A DNA stretch of 8,514 bases from Propionibacteriaceae bacterium (GTDB lineage: Bacteria > Actinomycetota > Actinomycetes > Propionibacteriales > Propionibacteriaceae): assembly GCA_003451975.1 (NCBI GenBank), contig DMIX01000099.1, forward strand, positions 1 to 8,514, read 5' to 3'. The position numbers were made by a program, and so were the translations under genes. Positions 1-7,005 of this stretch are shown here, one piece after another (the stretch's first letter is position 1; each line of letters starts with the position of its first letter). The notes below the pieces were generated by a model, which searched no databases, had not been told where the DNA came from, and saw only the letters and a list, made by a program, of their open reading frames with translations.

Positions 1-122
1 ATCCAGAACTGCGCGCCACCGATTCGGCCACCGCCGAGAAGTTCATCATCGGGACCTTCACCAGTGTCTTGTATTCCGCAGCCGTCGCCGGACTCACCCT
101 GTGGCTGATCAGTCTGTGGTGA
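1..122 (+). CDS. C-terminal end of an unidentified membrane protein (5' truncated)
   Basis: Only the last 39 codons are inside the window, read in frame from position 3 to the TGA at 120-122. A polar stretch rich in Ala, Thr, Glu and Asp is followed by about 25 hydrophobic residues (FIIGTFTSVLYSAAVAGLTL and the next few) that run almost to the C terminus, ending LISLW. This looks like a final transmembrane helix, either the last helix of a polytopic protein or a tail anchor. I do not recognise the family from this fragment. Its stop codon overlaps the probable GTG start of the next gene (119-121), so the two are probably co-transcribed and translationally coupled. That it is a real gene rests on the reading frame, the helix and the overlap. 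Confidence 0.55.
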   Translation, partial: PELRATDSATAEKFIIGTFTSVLYSAAVAGLTLWLISLW

Positions 123-733
123 CCACCGCACTTGACCACGCCTGGAACGCGCTGTTGCCGGGCCACCGTGAACTCGGTGAAGACCTGTTGGCGCGCTGGT
201 CACAGTCCTCGCGCTACTACCACGGCGTGGAACACCTCACCGAGTGCCTTGCCGCGCTGCGTTTCCTCGGTTCATCGCAACGAACCGAGCATGTGGCCTT
301 GTGGTTTCATGACGCGGTACACACCAACACTCCCGGCACCGATGAACTGCGCAGCGCTGAACTCGCCGAGACGCTGCTGAGATCGATCCTGCCACCAGCA
401 GAAGTCACCGAAGTCTCTCGGCTGATTCGGCTCACCATCGATCACGCACCGCTGGCGGGCGACACCAGTGGTGCCCGCGTCTGCGATGCCGATCTCGCCG
501 TACTGGCCGCTCCCCCGGCTCGCTACCTGGCCTCGGTAACCCAACTGCGCGCCGAGACACCCACATTGTCAGCGGCCGAATGGGCCCAGGCGCGGCTGGC
601 TCGCCTCGAGCAGCTGCTGGCGTCCGATCCGCTTTTCCACAGCCCGATTGCCCGCCGGGCGTGGACTTCCTCGGCCCTATCAAACCTGCAGGATGAATTC
701 CAACAACTGAAATCTCCTCGACACCGACCTTGA
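119..733 (+). CDS. HD-superfamily metal-dependent phosphohydrolase (COG4339-like)
   Basis: This is a small soluble all-helical HD-domain protein of 204 residues. Visible motifs (numbered from GTG119) are YYHGVEHL at 33-40, the HD pair in WFHDAVH at 62-68, an acidic E-RSAE segment just after it, LTIDH ending near 109, and a DADLAVLA block at 123-130. This combination is the pattern of the COG4339 group of predicted metal-dependent phosphohydrolases; their substrate is not known to me, so none is assigned. The histidines and aspartates would bind the divalent metal. I chose GTG119 because its GTGA overlaps the upstream TGA, which is typical of coupled genes. GTG101 is an in-frame alternative giving 210 residues. 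Neither has a strong Shine-Dalgarno sequence. It is probably in one operon with the upstream membrane protein. Confidence 0.8.
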   Translation: MTTALDHAWNALLPGHRELGEDLLARWSQSSRYYHGVEHLTECLAALRFLGSSQRTEHVALWFHDAVHTNTPGTDELRSAELAETLLRSILPPAEVTEVSRLIRLTIDHAPLAGDTSGARVCDADLAVLAAPPARYLASVTQLRAETPTLSAAEWAQARLARLEQLLASDPLFHSPIARRAWTSSALSNLQDEFQQLKSPRHRP

Positions 734-750
734 TGCACAAAGTCCGCCCC

Positions 751-843
751 ATGAGGCAAGATGAACCCATGCGGGCGCGATCGGTACAGAGTTCTCTTCA
801 ACATTCGCTGTCTGCGCCATCCCACCGAAAGTGCCACCAATGA
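751..843 (+). other. Possible upstream leader ORF (30 or 24 codons) coupled to the activase gene
   Basis: An ATG at 751 opens a 30-codon frame (MRQDEPMRARSV...) ending in HRKCHQ and a TGA at 841-843. That TGA overlaps the ATG840 start of the activase as ATGA. A second in-frame ATG at 769 gives 24 codons and lies 6 nt after CAAGAT (757-762), a near match to an actinobacterial -10 placed as in leaderless transcripts (A at the second and T at the sixth position, but C instead of T at the first). No Shine-Dalgarno sequence is convincing for either start. The peptide has no recognisable domain. It may be a coupling leader peptide or a chance frame. Confidence 0.22.
827..831 (+). promoter_or_regulatory. 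Ribosome binding site that sets the activase start
   Basis: GAAAG at 827-831 lies 8 nt before ATG840. The in-frame GTG at 831 overlaps this site and has no comparable site of its own, so ATG840 is preferred and the protein starts MTEQLRLGLDIGSTT, directly at the first ATPase motif. Confidence 0.5.
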
Positions 844-3800
844 CCGAACAGTTGCGGCTGGGTCTGGATATCGGCTCGACCACCGTGAAGGTCGTCATCC
901 TCAGCGGCGATGAGGTCGTCTTCAGTGATTACCGGCGCCACAATGCCGACGTCCGCGGGGAGTTGCGTCGACTGTTGGGTGACGTCAGCAAGAGCTATCC
1001 CGACACCCGGTTCCTGTGCTCGGTCACCGGCTCCGGCGGCGTTCAAGTCGCCGAGCTCATGGGAGTCGGCTTCGTTCAGGAAGTCATCGCCAGCACCGAA
1101 GCGGTTCAACGATTCCTGCCGCAGTCCGACGTGGTCGTCGAACTCGGCGGCGAGGACGCCAAGATCACCTATCTGCACCCCGCCCCAGAACAGCGCATGA
1201 ACGGCACCTGCGCGGGCGGCACCGGAGCCTTCATCGACCAGATGGCGACGCTGCTGCACACCGACGCCTCCGGACTGTCGGATCTGGCCGGACGCTTCCA
1301 AAACCTCTACCCCATCGCCTCCCGCTGCGGGGTTTTCGCCAAATCCGATCTGCAGCCCCTCATCAACCAGGGTGCCTCGCATCCAGACCTCGCCGCCTCG
1401 GTGTTCCAGGCCGTGGCCCTCCAGACGATTTCGGGCCTGGCCGCCGGACGCCCCATTCGCGGCGACCTGGTCTTCCTCGGCGGCCCGCTGCACTTCCTGG
1501 CGGGCCTGCGTGACGCCTTCCGCCGCGCCCTCGACGGTCAGGTCACCAGTTTCACGACTCCGGCCAACGCTCAGCTATTCGTGGCGATCGGTGCCGCGCT
1601 GCTCGCCGGCGGCCATGCCCGCACCATTCCCGCCATGCTCGACGGTCTGCGCCGCGCCATTCCGTTGACGGTGGCCACCGAGACGATGCGTCCGCTGTTC
1701 GCCGATCAGGCCGAGCGAGAGGAGTTCGTCGCCCGACATCAGGCGACCGCTCTCCCCCGCTGCGAACTCACCGAAGCGTCTGGTCCGCTCTACCTGGGAA
1801 TCGACGCCGGTTCGACCACGATCAAGGCGGTCCTCATCGACGATCAGGACCGCGTCTGTTTCACCCACTACTCCTCCAACGGCGGTGACCCGGTCAGCGG
1901 AGCTGTACAGATTCTCAAGACCGTCTATTCACAGTTGCCGACCGATGCGTTCCTGGCCCGGGCCTGCGTCACCGGCTATGGCGAAGATCTCATCCGCACT
2001 GCCTTGCATCTCGACGACGGCGAAGTCGAGACCATGGCCCACTTCCGGGCCGCCGAGCGGGTCTGCCCGGGCGTGAACTCAGTCATCGACATCGGTGGCC
2101 AGGACATGAAGTACCTCAAGATTCGCCACGGCGCGGTGGATTCCATCGCCGTCAACGAGGCTTGCTCCTCTGGCTGCGGGTCATTCCTGCAGACCTTCGC
2201 TCAGACTATGGGCACCGACATCAGTTCGTTCGCCGCCTCAGCGGTGGGTGCTCAAGCGCCTGTTGATCTGGGAAGTCGCTGCACGGTCTTCATGAACTCC
2301 TCGGTCAAGCAGGCCCAAAAGGACGGCGCCGAGGTCGGAGACATCTCCGCCGGGTTGTCCTATTCAGTCGTACGTAACGCCTTGTACAAGGTGATCAAGC
2401 TCAAAGATGCCTCCCAACTCGGCGACAAGGTCGTTGTCCAAGGCGGCACCTTCCTCAATGATGCCGTGCTGCGCGCTTTCGAACTCCTCACCGGCGCCCA
2501 GGTGGTGCGTCCGGATCTCGCCGGGTTGATGGGCGCCTATGGCGCTGCGCTGACGGCTTCAGCCCGTGACTTGGACGGCGGGCGCTCATCGGTGCTGGAT
2601 GTGACCGAACTCGATCAGTTCGACATGACCACTGAGCTCGAGACCTGCCGGCTGTGCCAGAACCACTGCCAGCTCACGGTGTCCACCTTCTCCGACGGCG
2701 TTCACCATGTGTCCGGCAACCGCTGCGAGCGTGGCGCCAGTGCCGTTGCGGGCAAGCCGAGTTCAGCGAAATCCAGCGTGCCGAACCTGTACGACTACAA
2801 GTACCGCCGCGTCTTCGGCTACCGGAGGCTGACTGAGGCACAGACGCGTCGCGGCGACATCGGCATCCCTCGGGTGCTGAACATGTATGAGAACTATCCG
2901 TTCTGGTTCACGGTACTGACGTCGCTGGGCTTCCGAGTGGTGCTGTCCAAGCGTTCGGACCACCAGACCCTCACCAAGGGCGCGGAGTCGATCCCGTCGG
3001 AAAACGTCTGCTACCCCGCCAAGCTGAGCCACGGGCATATCGAGGACCTGCTGGAGCGCGGCGTGCGCACCATCTTCTACCCCTGTGTGCCCTACGAGCA
3101 GAATGCGACTCCCCAGGCCGACAACCACTTCAACTGTCCGGTGGTCGCCTTCTATCCGCAGGTGCTCGGTGCGAACGTCGACGGCTTGCGGGAGCCGGAC
3201 GTCCGCTACCTGATGCCTTTCCTCAACCTCAACGAACCCGACCATCTGCCCCGGCGTCTGGTCGAAACCTTCGCCGAGTTCGGGGTCACCGTCGCCGAGG
3301 CCCGCGAAGCAGTCGCGGCCGGCTACGCCGAGGACGCGCAGGTCAAGGCCGATATTCGCGCCGAAGGCCGCCGCGCCTTGGAGTGGCTGGCTGCCAACGG
3401 GCGCCGCGGCATCGTACTCGCCGGGCGGCCCTACCACGTCGACCCCGAGATCAACCACGGAATTCCGGAGCTGATCACCGGGCTCGGTTTGGCCGTTCTC
3501 ACCGAGGACAGCGTGGTCGATCAGCCGCGAGTGCAACGACCGTTGCGAGTACGGGATCAATGGGCCTACCACACCCGGCTGTACGAGGCTGCCGCAGTAA
3601 GCCTGCAGCATCCCGAACTGGAACTGGTGCAGCTCAACTCCTTCGGTTGTGGTGTGGATGCGGTGACCACCGATCAGGTTCAGGAGATCCTCGAGAACGG
3701 CGACAATGTGTACACCGTGCTCAAGATCGACGAGGTGTCCAATCTGGGGGCCGCGAGGATCCGGCTACGGTCGCTGCAGGCGGCCACTGAAGAGCGCCAG

Positions 3801-5177
3801 CCGAGCACGGAGGTGGTCACCTACGCCGAGGATCTCGACCGCGCACCGCGGGCGATCTTCACCGAGGACGATCGTCAGCGCCACACCATCTACGCCCCGC
3901 AAATGGCGCCTATCCACTTCCGGCTGGTTTCGGCCGCCTTGCGGCGACTCGGCTACAACATCGAACTCCTCGAGCAGGCCAGCAACACCGACGTCGAGGT
4001 GGGCTTGAAGTACGTCAACAACGACGCCTGTTACCCCGCCATCATGGTGATCGGCCAGCTCATCAACACCTTCGTCAATGGCGGCGGTGATCCCAACAAC
4101 TCCAGCGTCATGATCACCCAAACCGGCGGCATGTGCCGGGCTACTAACTACGCCGGCATGCTACGCAAAGGCTTGGCCGACGCCGGTCTCAGCCAGGTTC
4201 CCGTCATCGCCGTCAGCGTGCAGGGGCTGGAGGAGAATCCCGGTTTCAAGATCACGCCAAGCCTGGTCCACAAGGGCATTCAGGCGCTCGTTCTGGGCGA
4301 CCTGCTGCAAACGGTGTTGCTGCGGGTGCGGCCCTACGAGGAAGTGCCGGGCAGTGCCGACGAGTTGTACCGACGCTGGGACGCCATCTGTTCGGAGTTC
4401 TTCACCCATGACAAGTTCAGCCCTACCTTGGGCCGACGCGTCGGGTACCACTGGCTGATCACCTCGATCGTGCGCGAATTCGGCGACCTGCCGTTGATGA
4501 ACATTCCGCGTAAGCCGCGCATCGGTCTGGTCGGTGAGATTTTGGTCAAGTTCCATCCCGACGCCAACAACAACGCCGTCGGAGTGATCGAGGCCGAGGG
4601 CTGCGAAGCTGTGCTGCCGGGCCTGGTGGAATTCTTCGGCCAGGCGCTCTATACCGGCGACTGGCGCTGGGAGAACCTGGGAATCGGCAAGAAGTCCCGC
4701 CTGACACTCAAACTGGTGCTGTGGCTGATCGAGCAATACCAGGAACCAGTGAATCGGGCGTTGGCGCACAGCGGTGGCAAGTTTCTGCCGCAGTCCAGCC
4801 TGGATCACATGGCCAAGCGGGCCGAGCGGATCATCTCGCTGGGCACCCAGGCCGGTGAAGGCTGGCTGCTCACCGCCGAAATGATGGAACTGATTGAGAC
4901 CGGCACCCCGAACATCATCTGCGCGCAGCCATTCGCATGCCTGCCCAACCATGTCGTCGGTAAAGGGATGTTCGCCGAACTGCGGCGGCAGTACCCCAAC
5001 GCCAACATCGCCTCCATCGACTACGACCCCGGCGCCAGTGAGATCAACCAGCTCAACCGCATCAAACTGGTGGTCGCGACAGCCTTCAAGAATGCCGCCG
5101 GCAGTGCCACTCTGCCACTGGTCGAGGCCGAGGCCGGCTCACAGCCGGTGCTGCTGCAGGTGCGACCGCTCGGCTGA
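840..5177 (+). CDS. Giant fused acyl-CoA dehydratase activase/reductase: tandem BadF/HgdC ATPase domains plus DUF2229 (COG3580) and COG3581 regions
   Basis: The protein has 1,445 residues. Domain 1 (about 6-260) has the ASKHA ATPase motifs DIGSTTVK (10-17) and ELGGEDAK, and Cys124 and Cys163. Domain 2 (about 318-575) repeats them as DAGSTTIK and DIGGQDMK, with Cys442 and Cys481. In known HgdC-type activators such paired cysteines hold one [4Fe-4S] cluster at a dimer interface, and ATP hydrolysis drives a low-potential electron to a partner. A linker with Cys603, 606, 610 and 629 follows. The DUF2229 region begins near 674 (IGIPRVLNMYENYPFW), with NVCYPAK (Cys724) and FYPCVPYEQ (Cys749). A COG3581-like region from about 1015 has NNDACYP (Cys1064), GGMCRATNY (Cys1099) and ICAQPFACLPNH (Cys1361, 1367) near the end. 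It is cytoplasmic, with no signal peptide. No separate dehydratase subunit gene is nearby. The family assignment is firm; the reaction and substrate are unknown. Confidence 0.93.
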   Translation: MTEQLRLGLDIGSTTVKVVILSGDEVVFSDYRRHNADVRGELRRLLGDVSKSYPDTRFLCSVTGSGGVQVAELMGVGFVQEVIASTEAVQRFLPQSDVVVELGGEDAKITYLHPAPEQRMNGTCAGGTGAFIDQMATLLHTDASGLSDLAGRFQNLYPIASRCGVFAKSDLQPLINQGASHPDLAASVFQAVALQTISGLAAGRPIRGDLVFLGGPLHFLAGLRDAFRRALDGQVTSFTTPANAQLFVAIGAALLAGGHARTIPAMLDGLRRAIPLTVATETMRPLFADQAEREEFVARHQATALPRCELTEASGPLYLGIDAGSTTIKAVLIDDQDRVCFTHYSSNGGDPVSGAVQILKTVYSQLPTDAFLARACVTGYGEDLIRTALHLDDGEVETMAHFRAAERVCPGVNSVIDIGGQDMKYLKIRHGAVDSIAVNEACSSGCGSFLQTFAQTMGTDISSFAASAVGAQAPVDLGSRCTVFMNSSVKQAQKDGAEVGDISAGLSYSVVRNALYKVIKLKDASQLGDKVVVQGGTFLNDAVLRAFELLTGAQVVRPDLAGLMGAYGAALTASARDLDGGRSSVLDVTELDQFDMTTELETCRLCQNHCQLTVSTFSDGVHHVSGNRCERGASAVAGKPSSAKSSVPNLYDYKYRRVFGYRRLTEAQTRRGDIGIPRVLNMYENYPFWFTVLTSLGFRVVLSKRSDHQTLTKGAESIPSENVCYPAKLSHGHIEDLLERGVRTIFYPCVPYEQNATPQADNHFNCPVVAFYPQVLGANVDGLREPDVRYLMPFLNLNEPDHLPRRLVETFAEFGVTVAEAREAVAAGYAEDAQVKADIRAEGRRALEWLAANGRRGIVLAGRPYHVDPEINHGIPELITGLGLAVLTEDSVVDQPRVQRPLRVRDQWAYHTRLYEAAAVSLQHPELELVQLNSFGCGVDAVTTDQVQEILENGDNVYTVLKIDEVSNLGAARIRLRSLQAATEERQPSTEVVTYAEDLDRAPRAIFTEDDRQRHTIYAPQMAPIHFRLVSAALRRLGYNIELLEQASNTDVEVGLKYVNNDACYPAIMVIGQLINTFVNGGGDPNNSSVMITQTGGMCRATNYAGMLRKGLADAGLSQVPVIAVSVQGLEENPGFKITPSLVHKGIQALVLGDLLQTVLLRVRPYEEVPGSADELYRRWDAICSEFFTHDKFSPTLGRRVGYHWLITSIVREFGDLPLMNIPRKPRIGLVGEILVKFHPDANNNAVGVIEAEGCEAVLPGLVEFFGQALYTGDWRWENLGIGKKSRLTLKLVLWLIEQYQEPVNRALAHSGGKFLPQSSLDHMAKRAERIISLGTQAGEGWLLTAEMMELIETGTPNIICAQPFACLPNHVVGKGMFAELRRQYPNANIASIDYDPGASEINQLNRIKLVVATAFKNAAGSATLPLVEAEAGSQPVLLQVRPLG

Positions 5178-5187
5178 CCACCGGTGG
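5178..5187. other. Short palindrome in the convergent gap after the activase and yciO genes
   Basis: CCACCGGTGG is a perfect 10 bp palindrome starting immediately after the activase stop, in the 23 nt gap between two converging genes. It has no loop and no T-tract on either side, so it is not a convincing intrinsic terminator. No better terminator is visible here. Confidence 0.2.
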
Positions 5188-5200
5188 AGTCGTTGTGAGG

Positions 5201-5824
5201 TCAGCTCTCGAACGGTGTCGGATCTCCGGCGCCGTAGCGCAGAATCTCCGGATCGTCTCCGCTAAGGTCCACCACGGTGGTGGGATCGGCACCACACTCA
5301 CCACAATCGATGATCGCGTCTACCAGCGTGCCCACTTCGGAATCCACGACCCAACCCTCGGTCAGTGGTTCGTCCGCTCCGGGCAGCATCAATGTTGAAG
5401 ACATCAGCGGCTCTCCCATGGTGCGCAACAGCGCCAACGCGGCGGTGTGGTCGGGAAGCCGAACTCCAACGGTCTTTTTCTTGGGGTGGAGCATCGCCTT
5501 GGGCGCCTCGCGGGTGGCCGACAGGATGAAGGTATACGAGCCCGGAGTGGCGGCCTTCACTGCCCGAAACACGTCGTTGTTCATCTCCACGTACTGGCCC
5601 AGCTGAGCGAACTCACTGCAGACCAGAGTGAAGTGATGCCGGTCGGTGAGCTTGCGGATGCTGCGAATCCGATCCAGTCCCTCTCGGTTTCCCATCTGAC
5701 AGCCTAGGGCGTAGCCGGAATCTGTGGGATAGGCAACCAGGGCACCACCGGCAACCAGGTCGGCCAGTTGGGCCAATGCTCGTGGCTGCGGATCCTTGGG
5801 GTGAATATCGAAATAGCGAGCCAT
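5201..5824 (-). CDS. yciO: YciO-type protein of the YrdC/Sua5 (threonylcarbamoyl-AMP synthase fold) family
   Basis: The protein has 207 residues, close to the length of E. coli YciO, and resembles it along its whole length. Landmarks are YPTDSGYALG at 32-41, RKLTDRHHFTL at 57-67, TPGSYTFIL at 93-101, KKKTVGVRLPDH at 115-126, SSTLMLPG at 142-149 and PTTVVDL at 181-187. The YrdC fold binds ATP, and TsaC/Sua5 members make threonylcarbamoyl-AMP for the tRNA t6A modification. Here the TsaC lysine/arginine motif (K-R followed by P) is replaced by the YciO-type RKLTDRHHFTL, and the protein stops without a Sua5 domain. I therefore call it YciO, whose physiological role is less certain, and not the main t6A enzyme. 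It is cytoplasmic. The start is ATG5824, with no Shine-Dalgarno sequence but a well-placed -10 hexamer (see the promoter entry). Confidence 0.9.
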   Translation of the reverse strand: MARYFDIHPKDPQPRALAQLADLVAGGALVAYPTDSGYALGCQMGNREGLDRIRSIRKLTDRHHFTLVCSEFAQLGQYVEMNNDVFRAVKAATPGSYTFILSATREAPKAMLHPKKKTVGVRLPDHTAALALLRTMGEPLMSSTLMLPGADEPLTEGWVVDSEVGTLVDAIIDCGECGADPTTVVDLSGDDPEILRYGAGDPTPFES

Positions 5825-5830
5825 TCAGCA

Positions 5831-5836
5831 ACCATA
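5831..5836 (-). promoter_or_regulatory. -10 hexamer for a leaderless yciO transcript
   Basis: On the minus strand TATGGT is followed by exactly 6 nt and then the yciO ATG. TANNNT at this distance is the usual actinobacterial arrangement when transcription starts at the A of the ATG. The absence of a Shine-Dalgarno sequence before yciO agrees with this. No -35 hexamer is evident. Confidence 0.5.
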
Positions 5837-5862
5837 GTCGCTGCGGCCCCCTCAGCACGCTC

Positions 5863-5868
5863 TAGGGT
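5863..5868 (+). promoter_or_regulatory. -10 hexamer for the C-S lyase gene, overlapping a possible ribosome binding site
   Basis: TAGGGT is followed by 6 nt (GAAACC) and ATG5875, the same geometry as the yciO promoter on the other strand. The AGGG inside it (5864-5867) is also 7 nt from the ATG and could be a Shine-Dalgarno site on a longer transcript, so the two readings compete. No -35 hexamer is evident. Confidence 0.45.
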
Positions 5869-5874
5869 GAAACC

Positions 5875-7002
5875 ATGCCGATCTTGTCCGTACCACTGTC
5901 GGAGTTGCGTCAGCGCACCAGCCTCAAATGGCGAACCTTCGACGAGGATGTGCTGCCGATGTGGGTTGCCGAGATGGACGTCCATCTGCCGCCCGTGGTT
6001 CACCAGGTGCTCGTTGACGCCCTCGATCGCGGCGACACCGGCTATCCCCACGGATCGGCCTATCCCGAAGCGTTTGCCGCCATGGCTGCGCAGCGGTGGC
6101 AACTCGAACTGGACGCCACCTCCCAAGTGGTGCGTGCCGGGGATGTCATGAGTTCGGTATTGGCGCTACTCGAGGCCACCACCGCCCCCGGAGACACCGT
6201 GGTGATCAACCCGCCGGTCTATCCCCCGTTTCGCACAGTGATCACCAGCTACGGCCGAAAGCTCCAGGAAGTACCCCTGACCACGTCAGGACGCCTCGAT
6301 CTGGCTGCCTTGGAGGCATCCTTCGAGGGCTCCGACCGTCCGAAGGCGTACCTGCTGTGCTCTCCTCATAACCCCACCGGGAGCGTGCACACCGCTGCCG
6401 AACTCACCGAGCTGATGGCCCTAGCCAATCAGGCAGGAGTCCAGGTGATCAGCGACGAGATTCATGCCCGCGTCGTTGATGCCGATGTGCCCTTCGTCCC
6501 GGTGGTAGCCGTTCCCGGCGGCGAGCACGCGCTAACGGCGACCTCGGCTGGCAAGGCCTGGAATCTGGCTGGATTCAAAGCCGGCCTGATCATCGCCGGT
6601 AGCGCGGCTGTCGGGCGGCTGGCCAAGCTCGCACCGTATGCCCTCGAGGCAGGCGGGCATCTGGCCGAGTTGGCTCATACCGCCGCCTTGCAGTCCGCGC
6701 AACAGTGGATGGATGAGTTGAATGAGGAAATCGCGACCAACAAGCGGCTATTTGCTGCCGAGTTGCAGCGCCGACTCCCCCAACTTCACTATCAGCCGTC
6801 CCCGGCCACGTATCTGGCTTGGCTCGATTGCACGCCGCTGGGCCTGAGCGATCCGGCTGCGCACTTTCGGCGCCAGGGAAGAGTCGCTTTCTCAGCGGGC
6901 GCACGTTTCGCCTCGAGCCATCGCAACTGGGTGCGGGTCAACCTTGCCTGCTCACCGGATCTCGTCGTGGAAGCGGTCCGCCGCATGGCCGCCAGCGTCT
7001 AG
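5875..7002 (+). CDS. patB: PatB/MalY-type PLP-dependent C-S lyase (cystathionine beta-lyase family, aminotransferase class I/II fold)
   Basis: The protein has 375 residues, slightly shorter than the usual 380-400. Visible motifs are PMWVAEMD at 28-35 near the N terminus, GYP at 56-58, SPHNPTG at 163-169 (cofactor and substrate pocket), SDEIHA at 193-198 (the Asp that pairs with the PLP pyridine nitrogen), SAGKAWNLAG at 224-233 with Lys227 as the Schiff-base lysine, and Arg354 in WVRVNLA, the carboxylate-binding arginine. All catalytic residues are present. Members cleave the C-S bond of cystathionine or cysteine to pyruvate, ammonia and a thiol; some act mainly on cysteine or other S-conjugates. 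Which substrate applies here cannot be told. A plain aminotransferase is the alternative, but the WVAEMD start and SAGKAWN motif favour the lyase group. It is cytoplasmic and diverges from yciO across 50 bp. Confidence 0.88.
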   Translation: MPILSVPLSELRQRTSLKWRTFDEDVLPMWVAEMDVHLPPVVHQVLVDALDRGDTGYPHGSAYPEAFAAMAAQRWQLELDATSQVVRAGDVMSSVLALLEATTAPGDTVVINPPVYPPFRTVITSYGRKLQEVPLTTSGRLDLAALEASFEGSDRPKAYLLCSPHNPTGSVHTAAELTELMALANQAGVQVISDEIHARVVDADVPFVPVVAVPGGEHALTATSAGKAWNLAGFKAGLIIAGSAAVGRLAKLAPYALEAGGHLAELAHTAALQSAQQWMDELNEEIATNKRLFAAELQRRLPQLHYQPSPATYLAWLDCTPLGLSDPAAHFRRQGRVAFSAGARFASSHRNWVRVNLACSPDLVVEAVRRMAASV

Positions 7003-7005
7003 GGC

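Noticed and set aside
730..762. TTGATG (730-735) as a -35 for CAAGAT (757-762)
   Set aside because: The spacer is 21 nt, too long for an ordinary promoter, and TTGATG overlaps the HD gene stop.
831..839. GTG831 as the activase start
   Set aside because: It would add only Met-Pro-Pro and lies inside the GAAAG ribosome binding site that serves ATG840.
2763..3611. Long open frame of 282 codons on the minus strand inside the activase gene
   Set aside because: It is antisense to a well-conserved coding region and has no recognisable domain; long antisense frames are common in high-GC genes because stop codons are rare. The same applies to the minus-strand frames at 798-1493, 4161-4952 and 7460-7945.
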